Below, piece after piece: positions 18,301 through 27,614 of a stretch of DNA of 64,000 nt. The stretch covers positions 186,001-250,000 of the forward strand of contig NZ_JALCZU010000004.1 in the NCBI RefSeq assembly GCF_023522835.1, given 5' to 3'. Position 1 is the stretch's first letter. The number at the start of each line of letters is the position of its first letter. The DNA comes from Oceanobacillus saliphilus. Lineage in GTDB: Bacteria; Bacillota; Bacilli; Bacillales; Amphibacillaceae. Both the position numbers and the translations under genes were made by a program. The notes under the pieces were generated by a model. It was not told where the DNA came from. It worked only from the letters and a program-made list of their open reading frames with translations, and ran no database searches.

Positions 18301-18321
18301 CAGGGACAGTCCCTGAATGTC
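18295..18321. repeat. Perfect 13-bp palindrome
   Basis: GACATTCAGGGAC, one A, then GTCCCTGAATGTC. It marks the 3' break of the MFS pseudogene. The GGGACAGTCCC core resembles the A-family stem. Confidence 0.6.
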
Positions 18322-18668
18322 CCACTTTTTTGGTTGTAATTTTGAACTTCGGTATTAACACTGTGAACTTCGGTATTCCCGCGCGCGATTACCGCATTCC
18401 TCTAACAATAGACATTTCTTGAAGGACATTCTACACCTTTAAACGCATTATTTTGTCAGTCATCACCTTTATGAAAGACATTTCGCTCACAATATCGCAC
18501 CCTCATAGAGGTACTAAAAGAATACTTGCACAATAATATCCAATATAAGATATATATGTATGTGTAAAAATAGGGTGAAAAAAGAAATGCCCGTACTTTA
18601 ATCACCCTGGTTAACATCCACAATCACTTCTTTCTACATAATAATGGTTGAAACGCTTTGCCTATTCT
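18322..18668. other. Intergenic region with a short direct repeat
   Basis: Two copies of TGAACTTCGGTATT lie at 18343-18356 and 18364-18377. No gene is visible. The region lies downstream of the TRAP operon; no strong terminator was found for it. Confidence 0.35.
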
Positions 18669-19976
18669 TTACTTTATGAGTATTAGAGCAAGTTGCGGAA
18701 ACACCCAAACTAATATTAATACTAAAATAACGATGAAAATAAACGGTAATACACTCTTAATAATCAGACCCATTGATTCATTAGGAAATAAAGACTTCAA
18801 TGCAAATAAATTCATCCCTAGTGGAGGTGTGATCACAGCAAGCTCCATGTTAATAACCATAATAATCCCAAACCATATCGGATCAAAACCTAGAGACATA
18901 GCAATTGGGAAGAAAATAGGCGTGGTTATAAGCAAAATGGAAACAACTTCTAAGAAAAAGCCCATTATGAGCCAAATTATATTCATTATCAGTAATATAA
19001 CCCAAGGCGAAACCGACAGATCTGTTACAAAACTCGATAAGTATTGGGGCAGTCCAATTAATGTTAGTGCGGAACCAAAAACTAAAGCTCCTACCACTAT
19101 AGTTAATAGCATAGCTGAAGTTTCGACCGACCCTTTTAAAATGGTTGGTATTAATTTGATGTCCAAGCTTCTTTGAAGAAAGAATGCAACAACTATGGCA
19201 TACACAACTCCCACTGCTGCAGCTTCGGTAGGAGTGAAAATTCCCGCGTAAATCCCACCTAATACAATAATAGGGAGTATGATATCTGGTATTGCTTTTA
19301 GGATGCTAGCCTTTTCTAAAGCAGCAGCAGATTCATTATCACCTATTTTTAAATCATGACCAATAACAGCCCCTTCATTCTTTGGTGCTATAATGACGGC
19401 ATAAACAGCTAATAAACCAGCTAAAAGAAGTCCGGGAATGATACCAGCCATGAATAATGCACCAGGCGACGTTCCACTTAATGATGCATACAAAATTAAT
19501 GGGATGCTAGGAGGTATGAGTATACCAAGAGACCCACCTACCGCTGATAAACCAAACGATAACTTCTTGGAATAATTTTTTTTTATCATTTCTGGAATGG
19601 CTATTCTCCCGATTGTTACCACAGCTGCCATACTGGATCCGACAATTGTTGAAAAAAAAGTGTATGCACCTACACTTGCTAGACCAGTTCCTCCTCTAAT
19701 TTTTCTCAATAACCGGTGGGCCACCATAAAAATCCGTTCACCACTTTTACCGTGATATAATATTTCCCCCATTAAAACGTATAACGGGATGGCAACAAAT
19801 ACAAACTCAGTTAAGGTGCTATGCAATGTAATTGGTATCTGCACCATAAATTGTGTACCAAGAGAAAGAATTGTAACAACCCCTGATAATCCTAATGCAA
19901 AACCAATCGGGATGCCAATGATTAAACAAAAGAAGAGGACACCTAATAATATTAAAATCGAACTTGCACTAATCAA
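18669..19976 (-). CDS. TRAP transporter large permease (DctM-type)
   Basis: 435 residues with about twelve membrane segments. Typical DctM stretches are visible: IPIGFALGLSGV near the N-terminus, GSMAAVVTIGRIAIPEMIKK, SLGILIPPSIPLILYA and FTPTEAAAVGVVYA. With DctQ and DctP it forms a Na+-driven tripartite uptake system. Its ATG overlaps the stop of the DctQ gene by four bases, giving translational coupling. It is the last gene of the catabolic operon. Confidence 0.94.
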   Translation of the reverse strand: MISASSILILLGVLFFCLIIGIPIGFALGLSGVVTILSLGTQFMVQIPITLHSTLTEFVFVAIPLYVLMGEILYHGKSGERIFMVAHRLLRKIRGGTGLASVGAYTFFSTIVGSSMAAVVTIGRIAIPEMIKKNYSKKLSFGLSAVGGSLGILIPPSIPLILYASLSGTSPGALFMAGIIPGLLLAGLLAVYAVIIAPKNEGAVIGHDLKIGDNESAAALEKASILKAIPDIILPIIVLGGIYAGIFTPTEAAAVGVVYAIVVAFFLQRSLDIKLIPTILKGSVETSAMLLTIVVGALVFGSALTLIGLPQYLSSFVTDLSVSPWVILLIMNIIWLIMGFFLEVVSILLITTPIFFPIAMSLGFDPIWFGIIMVINMELAVITPPLGMNLFALKSLFPNESMGLIIKSVLPFIFIVILVLILVWVFPQLALILIK

Positions 19977-20482
19977 GCTATTTCCTCCTCTTCATTTATG
20001 ATTATTTTCAGAACGGTGCATATGCTCGCGAGAACAAGCAAGAGACCGCCCATGGGAATAAATGAATAGGGGATCCATAAAGGAAATTCCAGCAGGGATG
20101 GAGAAACCATACCCAGATTATACGCATTACTGGTATACTGAAACCCATAAATAGTTAAAACAATTGCATAGGGAATTACCAATAAGGCGGCTAAAATTTG
20201 AATAAATTTCCTAGCCACCCCATTTAATTTATCTATAAGAAAAGTTACTTTTACATGCTTGTCTCGAATAAATAAATATCCCATCGATAAAAAAACTATA
20301 AATTGCAGTATATACGTAGAAAACTCATTAGCCCAAACCGTTGGGGAGTTAAAAACGTATCTTGCCACCACTTCATAAAAAACAAATAGAGCCAGTAAGC
20401 CCATAAAAACACCAGAAATATAGATAAACAGCTTTTCGAATACTACAATCCCTCTTATTATGGATTTCAGCATTTGATTCAC
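19973..20482 (-). CDS. TRAP transporter small permease (DctQ-type)
   Basis: 169 residues, four membrane segments, with the DctQ pattern FYEVVARYVFNSPTVWANEFSTY near residues 50-72. It partners the large permease encoded immediately downstream with a four-base overlap. A gap of 213 bases separates it from the binding-protein gene upstream. Confidence 0.92.
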   Translation of the reverse strand: MNQMLKSIIRGIVVFEKLFIYISGVFMGLLALFVFYEVVARYVFNSPTVWANEFSTYILQFIVFLSMGYLFIRDKHVKVTFLIDKLNGVARKFIQILAALLVIPYAIVLTIYGFQYTSNAYNLGMVSPSLLEFPLWIPYSFIPMGGLLLVLASICTVLKIIINEEEEIA

Positions 20483-20695
20483 CCCTTAACTTAAAATCAA
20501 GAAATTATCTTTCTGTCCTCTCATAGGTTAGAGTGACCCAATCCAACAAACATCGCATGGAGAACTTACAAACTAGAAGATGTGAGTCTCTGAGTCTCTT
20601 AACCACTAAAAAAAAGAAACCAGGACAAAAAATTATTACCAAGTAAATCTATTACAAAATATACTAAAAAATTTTGCCCCAGCATTATTATTTTT

Positions 20696-21760
20696 CTATT
20701 CAGAAAGATATTGTTCATTCGCTTCTTCTACAAGTTCCAGAAGTCTTTCTCCCAGCTCTCCCGACTTTTCTTTATATACTTCTTGTCTGTCTGAAACAGT
20801 TTCAACCCATTGCTGATATTCTTCATCTGTAGGTTGGTATTGTTCCACCCCTTCCGTTGTTAACTTTTGCTTATATTCCGCATCTGCTTCTGCTTCCGCT
20901 TGTCTCGCCACTTCTTGAGCGCTGTAAGAAGCTTCGATAACAGCCTGTTGAACATCTTCCGGCAGAGAATTCCACCAATTGATATTCGCTATACTTTGAA
21001 AAGAGATTTGCATGACGGTCATGTCCGTACCATACGTCGTAACTTCATATAAACCACGCTCTACAACCGAAGAAGGCCCTGTCATAAATCCATCGATTGT
21101 GCCGTGTTCCATTGATTGGTATATTTCTTGGGAACTTATACTAACCGGAGAAGCTCCTATTTCCTCTAAAAATAATGCTGCACCTTGACCAAAAGCCCTT
21201 AATTTTAAGCCCTTCAAATCATCTGGTGTTTTGATTGGTTTGTTTCCATATAATTCAACCGTGCCATATGGAGCCCATCCTATTAATTTCATTCCCATCG
21301 TTTCCAATTGTTCTCCATACAGTTCACCATATTCTCCATCTTCAGCAGCCCATTGAGCTTCCAACGAATTAAAAAGAAACGGCAAATCCGTGACACGTAA
21401 CGGTTCCGTTTGACTGCCCGCTAAAAATCCGATATTCAGTTGCCCAATTTCTACTGCACCATTTGTTAAAGCATCAGGTAATTCGGAATCATTATAGAGT
21501 TGGCCATTAGGGAATACCTGAGGTTTTAAATGAATCGATAAATTTTCCGTTCTATTTTCAATTTCTTCTGCTAACGTTTCAAAATATATGCCTGTGGCAT
21601 GCTCAGGAGGCAGGTTATATGCAATCCGAATGTTTTGCTCTTTTCCTCCAGCAGAACCATTATTGCTAGCGCTCGTTTCTCCTCCATCGCTGCCGCACCC
21701 CATCAACAGAAGAACCGAAAGAGTAATAAAAAGAAACAAAACAGCTAATCTCTTTTTCAT
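20696..21760 (-). CDS. TRAP transporter substrate-binding lipoprotein (DctP-type)
   Basis: 354 residues. An N-terminal lipoprotein signal ends LLLMGC (Cys22), then a Gly/Ser/Asn linker. The DctP fold is recognised by VFPNGQLYND, the GLKLRAFG segment with the Arg that binds the substrate carboxylate, and MEHGTIDGFMTGP. The ATG follows the stop of the MmgE/PrpD gene with no spacing and its AGGAGG lies inside that gene's end, so the two are coupled. The conserved Arg implies an organic acid substrate. Confidence 0.93.
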   Translation of the reverse strand: MKKRLAVLFLFITLSVLLLMGCGSDGGETSASNNGSAGGKEQNIRIAYNLPPEHATGIYFETLAEEIENRTENLSIHLKPQVFPNGQLYNDSELPDALTNGAVEIGQLNIGFLAGSQTEPLRVTDLPFLFNSLEAQWAAEDGEYGELYGEQLETMGMKLIGWAPYGTVELYGNKPIKTPDDLKGLKLRAFGQGAALFLEEIGASPVSISSQEIYQSMEHGTIDGFMTGPSSVVERGLYEVTTYGTDMTVMQISFQSIANINWWNSLPEDVQQAVIEASYSAQEVARQAEAEADAEYKQKLTTEGVEQYQPTDEEYQQWVETVSDRQEVYKEKSGELGERLLELVEEANEQYLSE

Positions 21761-23230
21761 TTAAAAGCCTCCTTTTTGTAAACCCTTACATTTAACCAAT
21801 TCATGAATTCCACTTAACCAGTCTTCAATCCGATCCATTTCTTCCAGATTACCAGCGTACTCAAAATGATGAATTATTTCCTTCTCCAATTCCTGATTTA
21901 CGCTATCTTCCTGAAAATAATACGTAAAACAGTCCATCCATTTAAATTTGCGCTCCTCATCACTCATCGGTAATTCTTTAGAGCCGGGAGCGTGCTTAAT
22001 TGACTTTTCATATTCATTACCATTATTGGTTTTTATGGTGACAACAACCGGAATTTCATCTAATTCATTGCCTTCTTTCGGTGTGCCTCCCACTTCACTT
22101 ACCTTAACGATGGGTAGTTTTTGTTGAATTTCCTCCCTGCTGACTTGACGATCCGTAAACGATTGTAATGTGATTTTTCCATCTTCCAGTGCTGCCAAGC
22201 AAGTATATTCCGCACTGAACTTACCTTGTAAACCCGTTTGAGGTCGATTATAGATAAGGGGGAGCAAGCCGCCTTTTGGTACCTTTACATCTATTTCAGA
22301 CACATCATCCAATGTTAAATTGAATTCTTGCCTTAAATTTTCAACACCGTAAATGAAACGGTGCGTTAAGTAGCAACAAGGATACTTTTTGATAGATAAA
22401 CCATTTGCCAGATAGTCATATGGCTTTCCGAACTCCATTCTATTAATCTTCTCTTTAAAATGACCCCAAGATTTCTCTCCACCAAAAGCGTTAAAAAAAC
22501 CTCTCTCTTCAAATACATTCCGATTACCAACATATCCTTTATCGGCTAATAAAGTGGCGTGAATTGCATTTTGTGCTGCTAATCCTACATGTAAAGGCTT
22601 TGTCATGGTACCAAAGTTCTTCTGCAGTCCTCCTGCCATGGAAGCAGCGATTGAAATGGCATTTGATAATTTTTCTTCATCTAACTGGAACAAGTACCCG
22701 CATGCAGCTGCCGCACCAATCGTACCTAACGTACTAGTAGCATGCCAGCCAAGGTCATAATGCTCAAATCCCATCACTTGTCCCACCCGTATCATCACTT
22801 CCGTTCCAATAACATATGCAGTTATTAACTCTTTGCCGGATTTACCTAGATATTCACTCACCGGAATGATTGCAGAGACGATTGGTGCACTTGAATGGGC
22901 CAAAACAGAAGGTGTGACATCATCGTAATCCAACACATGCGTTGCCGTCCCATTTATTAAAGCTGCATACTCTATTGAAAACTTCTTTGATTCACCCCAC
23001 AAGGAAGCAGTTAAATGATCGGATTGTCTTGAGCTATACGTATCCCTTAATATTTTTATACTTGATTCATTCCATCCTGCCAAAGCTACACTAAACGTAT
23101 CGATAATGGCAAACTTGGAAATTTTCTGTAGTTCAGGCGGTAAATTATCATATTCAGTTGAATTAATAAAATCAACCATTTTATCCATTAGGTTAGGGGA
23201 CACTATCTCAACTCCTATCTGTTTTTCCAT
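21761..23230 (-). CDS. MmgE/PrpD family protein
   Basis: 489 residues. The family is recognised by IDTFSVALAGW near residue 48, DYDDVTPSVLAHSSAPIV (about 122-139), GWHATSTLGTIGAAAA and the C-terminal helical domain. Members include 2-methylcitrate dehydratase and cis-aconitate decarboxylase, acting on branched tricarboxylates; many members have no known substrate. Its start overlaps the end of the enoyl-CoA hydratase gene by 16 bases. In this operon it may process a branched di- or tricarboxylate. Confidence 0.92.
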   Translation of the reverse strand: MEKQIGVEIVSPNLMDKMVDFINSTEYDNLPPELQKISKFAIIDTFSVALAGWNESSIKILRDTYSSRQSDHLTASLWGESKKFSIEYAALINGTATHVLDYDDVTPSVLAHSSAPIVSAIIPVSEYLGKSGKELITAYVIGTEVMIRVGQVMGFEHYDLGWHATSTLGTIGAAAACGYLFQLDEEKLSNAISIAASMAGGLQKNFGTMTKPLHVGLAAQNAIHATLLADKGYVGNRNVFEERGFFNAFGGEKSWGHFKEKINRMEFGKPYDYLANGLSIKKYPCCYLTHRFIYGVENLRQEFNLTLDDVSEIDVKVPKGGLLPLIYNRPQTGLQGKFSAEYTCLAALEDGKITLQSFTDRQVSREEIQQKLPIVKVSEVGGTPKEGNELDEIPVVVTIKTNNGNEYEKSIKHAPGSKELPMSDEERKFKWMDCFTYYFQEDSVNQELEKEIIHHFEYAGNLEEMDRIEDWLSGIHELVKCKGLQKGGF

Positions 23231-24000
23231 TCCGGTTTTCTCTTTTCATTAAAAGCAGCTATTCCTTCCACACGGTCTTCACTCGAAGCTAGAATATTAT
23301 AACCAGTAATGTCTAATACATAGCCTGTATGAAAATCAACTTCAGTCCCTCTGCTAATCGAAGACTTTGCCATTTTAACGGACAATGGAGCATTATCAAC
23401 TATTTTCAATGCGATTTTTTCCGCTTCGCCTAATGCCTCGCCAACGTTTACGACTTTATTAACTAATCCCCACTCATACGCTAAACTTGCATCAATAATT
23501 CGCCCTGTATATATAAGCTCTTTCGCTCTACGCACACCGATGGCACGGGGTAAATTCTGCAAGCCGCCACCACCTGGCATGATACCTATTTTTACTTCTG
23601 TCAAACCAAATTTGGAGCTCTCTGAGGCAATAATGAAATCAGCTAATAAAGCTAATTCACACCCTCCCCCCAGCGCATAACCCTCAACCGCTGCGATTAC
23701 CGGCAGCGGAAAGTCATGAACAGTAATGAATAAATCTTCTATTAATTGATGCTGAACGTTAAAATCCCGGTTTGACATTCCGTTTCTCTCTTTTAAATCT
23801 CCTCCTACAGAGAATGCTTTCGTCCCAGCTCCAGTGAGAATGACACAACGTAATGTCTCACTATAGGCACTTTCTCTAAATACGGTTAATAATTGCGTAA
23901 AAAATTTAGTATTCATTGCATTCATTGCATGTGGCCGATTAATTTCCACTACGAGAATTTCCTTGTTTTCTCCCTTGTAATTCAAATTAATGGTTTCCAT
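23215..24000 (-). CDS. Enoyl-CoA hydratase/isomerase family protein
   Basis: 261 residues from the ATG at 24000 (GGAG 9 bases upstream). The crotonase fold is clear: oxyanion-hole segments NAMNTKFF and KAFSVGGDL, then EGYALGGGCELALLAD, and a Glu in GLTEVKIGIMPGGGGLQNLPR at the usual catalytic site. It should hydrate a 2-enoyl-CoA made by the acyl-CoA dehydrogenase encoded just upstream. It is separated from that gene by 24 bases and overlaps the next one. Confidence 0.93.
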   Translation of the reverse strand: METINLNYKGENKEILVVEINRPHAMNAMNTKFFTQLLTVFRESAYSETLRCVILTGAGTKAFSVGGDLKERNGMSNRDFNVQHQLIEDLFITVHDFPLPVIAAVEGYALGGGCELALLADFIIASESSKFGLTEVKIGIMPGGGGLQNLPRAIGVRRAKELIYTGRIIDASLAYEWGLVNKVVNVGEALGEAEKIALKIVDNAPLSVKMAKSSISRGTEVDFHTGYVLDITGYNILASSEDRVEGIAAFNEKRKPEWKNR

Positions 24001-24024
24001 AATGTTACACTCCATTTTTTATCA

Positions 24025-25185
24025 TTAGTAAGATCTTGGCAAACCTAAAATATGTTCGGCTACATAACTCATAACTAAATTATTTGAAATTGGTGCCGTT
24101 CTAAAAAGTCTCGTTTCCTTCCACTTTCTCTCAATATGATATTCCGTAGCAACCCCATACCCACCAAAAGTGGTCATAGCAGTATCTGCAGCTTTCCAAG
24201 ATGCTTCAGAAGCTAAATACTTTGCCATATTTGCTTCCCGTCCACATTCTAAGCCTTGGTCAAACTTTGAAGCAGCTTTTAAAACCATCGTTTCAGCAGC
24301 TTCTAATGCCATATGAGCATCAGCAATAGGAAATTGGATACCTTGATTCTTCCCAATCGGCCTATCAAATACGATTCTTTCATTTGCATATTGTACGGAC
24401 CGTTCTATAAACCACATTCCGTCTCCAATACACTCACTAGCAACTAAAATCCTTTCAGCATTTAGACCACTTAATAAATAACGAAAACCTTTCCCTTCTT
24501 CCCCAATTAAAGCACTCTCAGGCACTTCCAAATCATTGATAAATAAAATATTTGTCTCGTGATTAATCATCGTATCAATCAAATTAGCTTCTATTGCATT
24601 ACCAACTTCTCTTAGATCAATCAAAAACAAACTCATGCCATCTATTTTCTTACTAACTTTCTCTAGAGGAGTGGTGCGTGCTAGTAAAAGTATCATATCA
24701 GAATGTTGATACCTAGAAGTCCAAATTTTCTGTCCATTAATGACATAACCGTTGTCTATTTTCCTAGCAAATGTTTTAATTTTTGTTGTGTCAGATCCTG
24801 CATCTGGTTCCGTTACACCAAATGCTTGCAGTCTAAGAGAACCGGCTGCTATTTTTGGTAGATACTTCTTCTTTTGTTCTTCGCTTCCGTGCCTCAAAAG
24901 GGAACCCATCGTATACATTTGAGCATGACAAGCAGCTCCTGAACCACCTGATTGGTTTATTTCCTGCAAAATCAAGGCACCTTCAGTAATACCTAAGTTC
25001 GATCCTCCATATTCCTCTGGTATAAGCGCACCCAACCAACCGGCTTCGCTCATCGCATCAACAAATTCTTCAGGATACCTTTTTTCTTCATCACATTTTT
25101 TCCAATACTCAAGATCAAACTTATTACAAAGCTCTTTTACAGCTGATTTAATCTCTAATTGTAGCTCAGTTAATTCAAAATCCAT
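24025..25185 (-). CDS. Acyl-CoA dehydrogenase
   Basis: 386 residues from the ATG at 25185 (MDFELTEL), with GGGAG about 7 bases upstream; the frame is open to 25269 but inside the preceding gene. Family marks are FGVTEPDAGSDT (FAD/substrate loop), WTSRYQHSD, and the C-terminal FGGYGVATEYHIERKWKETRLFR. A flavoenzyme oxidising an acyl-CoA to a 2-enoyl-CoA. The start overlaps the lyase gene end by about 11 bases. Confidence 0.94.
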   Translation of the reverse strand: MDFELTELQLEIKSAVKELCNKFDLEYWKKCDEEKRYPEEFVDAMSEAGWLGALIPEEYGGSNLGITEGALILQEINQSGGSGAACHAQMYTMGSLLRHGSEEQKKKYLPKIAAGSLRLQAFGVTEPDAGSDTTKIKTFARKIDNGYVINGQKIWTSRYQHSDMILLLARTTPLEKVSKKIDGMSLFLIDLREVGNAIEANLIDTMINHETNILFINDLEVPESALIGEEGKGFRYLLSGLNAERILVASECIGDGMWFIERSVQYANERIVFDRPIGKNQGIQFPIADAHMALEAAETMVLKAASKFDQGLECGREANMAKYLASEASWKAADTAMTTFGGYGVATEYHIERKWKETRLFRTAPISNNLVMSYVAEHILGLPRSY

Positions 25186-26182
25186 CGTTATTCTCCCATC
25201 TAATTTTGTTGTAGTAAATCTTTTCTTGATTGATCCATTTACTTTGACGAACATCTGAAAACATCCCACCAGTAGTTAAATGTGCAGGAAGCCTATGTCC
25301 AACAATTTCTTCTGCAAATTTTGTACACTCTAATAACCCTTCTAAGTCTATACTAGTGTCTATCCCCATTTCCTCACACATAAAGACCAGATCTTCTGTT
25401 GCTATATTCCCGGCTGCTCCCTTTACTGCTGCGAATGGACAACCACCTAACCCTCCAATTGCCGTTTCAAACTCTCTAACTCCCTCTTCCATCGCAGCAT
25501 ACGCATTAGCTAAGCCCAGCCCTCTTGTATCATGCAAATGTAAAATAATTTCGATTTCAGGCCAGTTCTCTTTAACTATATTTATTGTTCGCTTTATCTG
25601 TTGAGGATTAGCCCAACCCATCGTATCAGCTAGTTTAATTTTTCTTATCTTTTCATTATTCTCTTCTGCTATACTCATAGCATTTTGAATAATATTCACA
25701 GTTTGCGGAAGTGTAATATTTCCTTCAAAGTTACAACCAAATGCCGCCATTAACGCTAGTTGATCAACTTTCAACCCAGATTCTTTGTAAACAGTAATCC
25801 AATCTTTTAGATCATAAAGTGTTTTTTGTATACTTTTGTTCGTATTTCTCTTTGAAAATGTATTACTGGCTGTAAGCAGAAGAACACCATCTATCGTTAC
25901 ATTATTATTTAACGCTCTTCTCAAACCATTGATGTTTAAATATACTGTTCTGTATTCAACGTTCGGCTTTTTTTCCATTAGATGAAGCACTTTCTCAGCA
26001 TCTGCCATTTTTGGTACCCATTTGGGACTGACGAAAGATGTAACTTCAATACTGCTAATTCCTGTATGATTAAGCTTATTGATTAATTCAACCTTATCTC
26101 CTGTAGAAATTGGACCATCCTCTATTTGAAAGCCTTCCCTTGGCCCCACTTCATAAATTTTAATGCTTTTAGGCAGACTCAT
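25175..26182 (-). CDS. Hydroxymethylglutaryl-CoA lyase-like enzyme
   Basis: 335 residues, a DRE-TIM-type barrel. N-terminal EVGPREGFQIE (Glu15 replaces the usual Asp of GPRDG), metal ligands in LHLHDTRGLGLAN (His216, His218), and the lyase signature GLGGCPFA with catalytic Cys248. It should cleave a 3-hydroxy-acyl-CoA to acetyl-CoA and a keto acid. The true substrate may be HMG-CoA or a related branched hydroxyacyl-CoA. It lies 56 bases after the CoA-transferase gene in the same operon. Confidence 0.93.
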   Translation of the reverse strand: MSLPKSIKIYEVGPREGFQIEDGPISTGDKVELINKLNHTGISSIEVTSFVSPKWVPKMADAEKVLHLMEKKPNVEYRTVYLNINGLRRALNNNVTIDGVLLLTASNTFSKRNTNKSIQKTLYDLKDWITVYKESGLKVDQLALMAAFGCNFEGNITLPQTVNIIQNAMSIAEENNEKIRKIKLADTMGWANPQQIKRTINIVKENWPEIEIILHLHDTRGLGLANAYAAMEEGVREFETAIGGLGGCPFAAVKGAAGNIATEDLVFMCEEMGIDTSIDLEGLLECTKFAEEIVGHRLPAHLTTGGMFSDVRQSKWINQEKIYYNKIRWENNDGF

Positions 26183-26238
26183 TTAATCAATCCTCCCTTT
26201 ATAAATCCATTTACATTTTGATGGGTCAAATTTTTTAC

Positions 26239-27393
26239 CTAAGTTTCAGAGAGATTAAGCTTATTTAAAATTTCTTCCGTATGCTCCCCTAGCTCTGGAG
26301 GATTCAATCGATAGTTTCCTCGTTGATAGTCTAATTTAAAAGGTAAATCAATAATTTTAAAGTCCGGAACTTTGAAATCATTAATTTGCTTTATCATCTC
26401 TAAAGCGCTTACTTGATTGTCGGTTAATACTTTTTCTACTGTATTTAAAACACTACAAGGCACCTTACATTCTCGCAACAAAACTATAAGTTTATCGCTT
26501 TCAAATTCTTTTGTTTTATTTTCAATAATCTCATGTAACTCACTTCTATTCTTGATTCTTTCAGAGTTTGTTACGAATCTACTATCCTTCTGAATTGTTG
26601 CCAAATTCAGTGCCTCAATTAATTTTTGAAACATTCGATTGTTACCTGCAGCAATTATTACCCAATTGTCTTTAGTTTTGAATGCTTCATAAGGCGCAAT
26701 CATAGGTGTTGCAGTTCCATGTTTTTGTGGTACTTTTCCAGTAGCCATATAGTTCGTCATTGGTAGGGTCATCCATGCCAGTCCAGTTTCCAGTAAACTA
26801 TTTGTTACTTTGCTTCCTAACCCCGTATGACTTCTCTTAATAATTGCTGACATAATTCCAATCACAGCCCACATTCCTGTAGCCATATCAATAATTGACA
26901 CACCAACTCTGGCAGGATCATCTCCAGGGTTACCAGTGACACTCATTATGCCAGTATAAGCTTGAATTAAAGGGTCGTATCCAGGTTCTTTTTTTAGCGC
27001 TCCTTCGTCGCCAAACGCGCTAATTGCTGAATAAATTAATTGAGGATTTTCTGCTTTAAGTATGTCATAGCTTAATCCCCTAGATTCCAAACTCCCGGGT
27101 TTCATGCTATGAATAAAGACATCTGCCTTTCTCGCTAACTTTTTTATAATTTCTTGACCTTCTTGATCATTTAGGTCTACACATATACTTTTTTTATTTC
27201 TATTCAAAGCAAGAAATGTTGCAGATTCACCTTCCCAAGAAGGAGGGCTCCAATTTCTTGTGTCATCCCCCGTACCAGGTCTTTCAATTTTAATGACCTC
27301 CGCATCTAAATCACCTAATACTTGTGTACAATAAGGGCCTGCAACATTTTGAGTTAAATCGATTATCTTCATCCCAGAGAGTATGTTAGACAT
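26239..27393 (-). CDS. CaiB/BaiF family (class III) CoA-transferase
   Basis: 384 residues. Visible features: GMKIIDLTQNVAGPYCTQ at the start, the RNKKSICVDL segment and catalytic Asp169 in VSIIDMATG. It moves CoA between acids, so it likely activates the imported acid. It is the first gene of the operon, divergent from the LysR gene; the intergenic region holds a LysR-type box. Its partner donor, such as succinyl-CoA, cannot be told. Confidence 0.93.
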   Translation of the reverse strand: MSNILSGMKIIDLTQNVAGPYCTQVLGDLDAEVIKIERPGTGDDTRNWSPPSWEGESATFLALNRNKKSICVDLNDQEGQEIIKKLARKADVFIHSMKPGSLESRGLSYDILKAENPQLIYSAISAFGDEGALKKEPGYDPLIQAYTGIMSVTGNPGDDPARVGVSIIDMATGMWAVIGIMSAIIKRSHTGLGSKVTNSLLETGLAWMTLPMTNYMATGKVPQKHGTATPMIAPYEAFKTKDNWVIIAAGNNRMFQKLIEALNLATIQKDSRFVTNSERIKNRSELHEIIENKTKEFESDKLIVLLRECKVPCSVLNTVEKVLTDNQVSALEMIKQINDFKVPDFKIIDLPFKLDYQRGNYRLNPPELGEHTEEILNKLNLSET

Positions 27394-27562
27394 TTTTTCC
27401 TCCTAGTTATATTTAGTTTTAGTTTACTAACTAAGATTTTATTTAACTTGCATTAGCTAGTTTTATAACAACTTGGAAAGAGCAATAGTTCAATTAATGA
27501 ATATTCCCATTTTTTGTTTTAGTTATTTAATTTATAACATTTGCAAAATACTATGTCTAAGA

Positions 27563-27597
27563 TATAATTTTTATAAGAGTTATAGAAATTAACTATA
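27563..27597 (+). promoter_or_regulatory. lysR promoter with LysR-type operator
   Basis: TATAAT at 27563-27568 faces the LysR gene. Just downstream is TATAG-N7-CTATA (27581-27597), a T-N11-A type LysR box, well placed for autorepression and for control of the divergent catabolic operon. Confidence 0.5.
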
Positions 27598-27614
27598 TCT
27601 GAGAGGTGGCTTAT

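Noticed and set aside
18658-19176. Plus-strand ORF of 172 codons
   Set aside because: Antisense to the TRAP large permease; its composition mirrors the hydrophobic codons of that gene.
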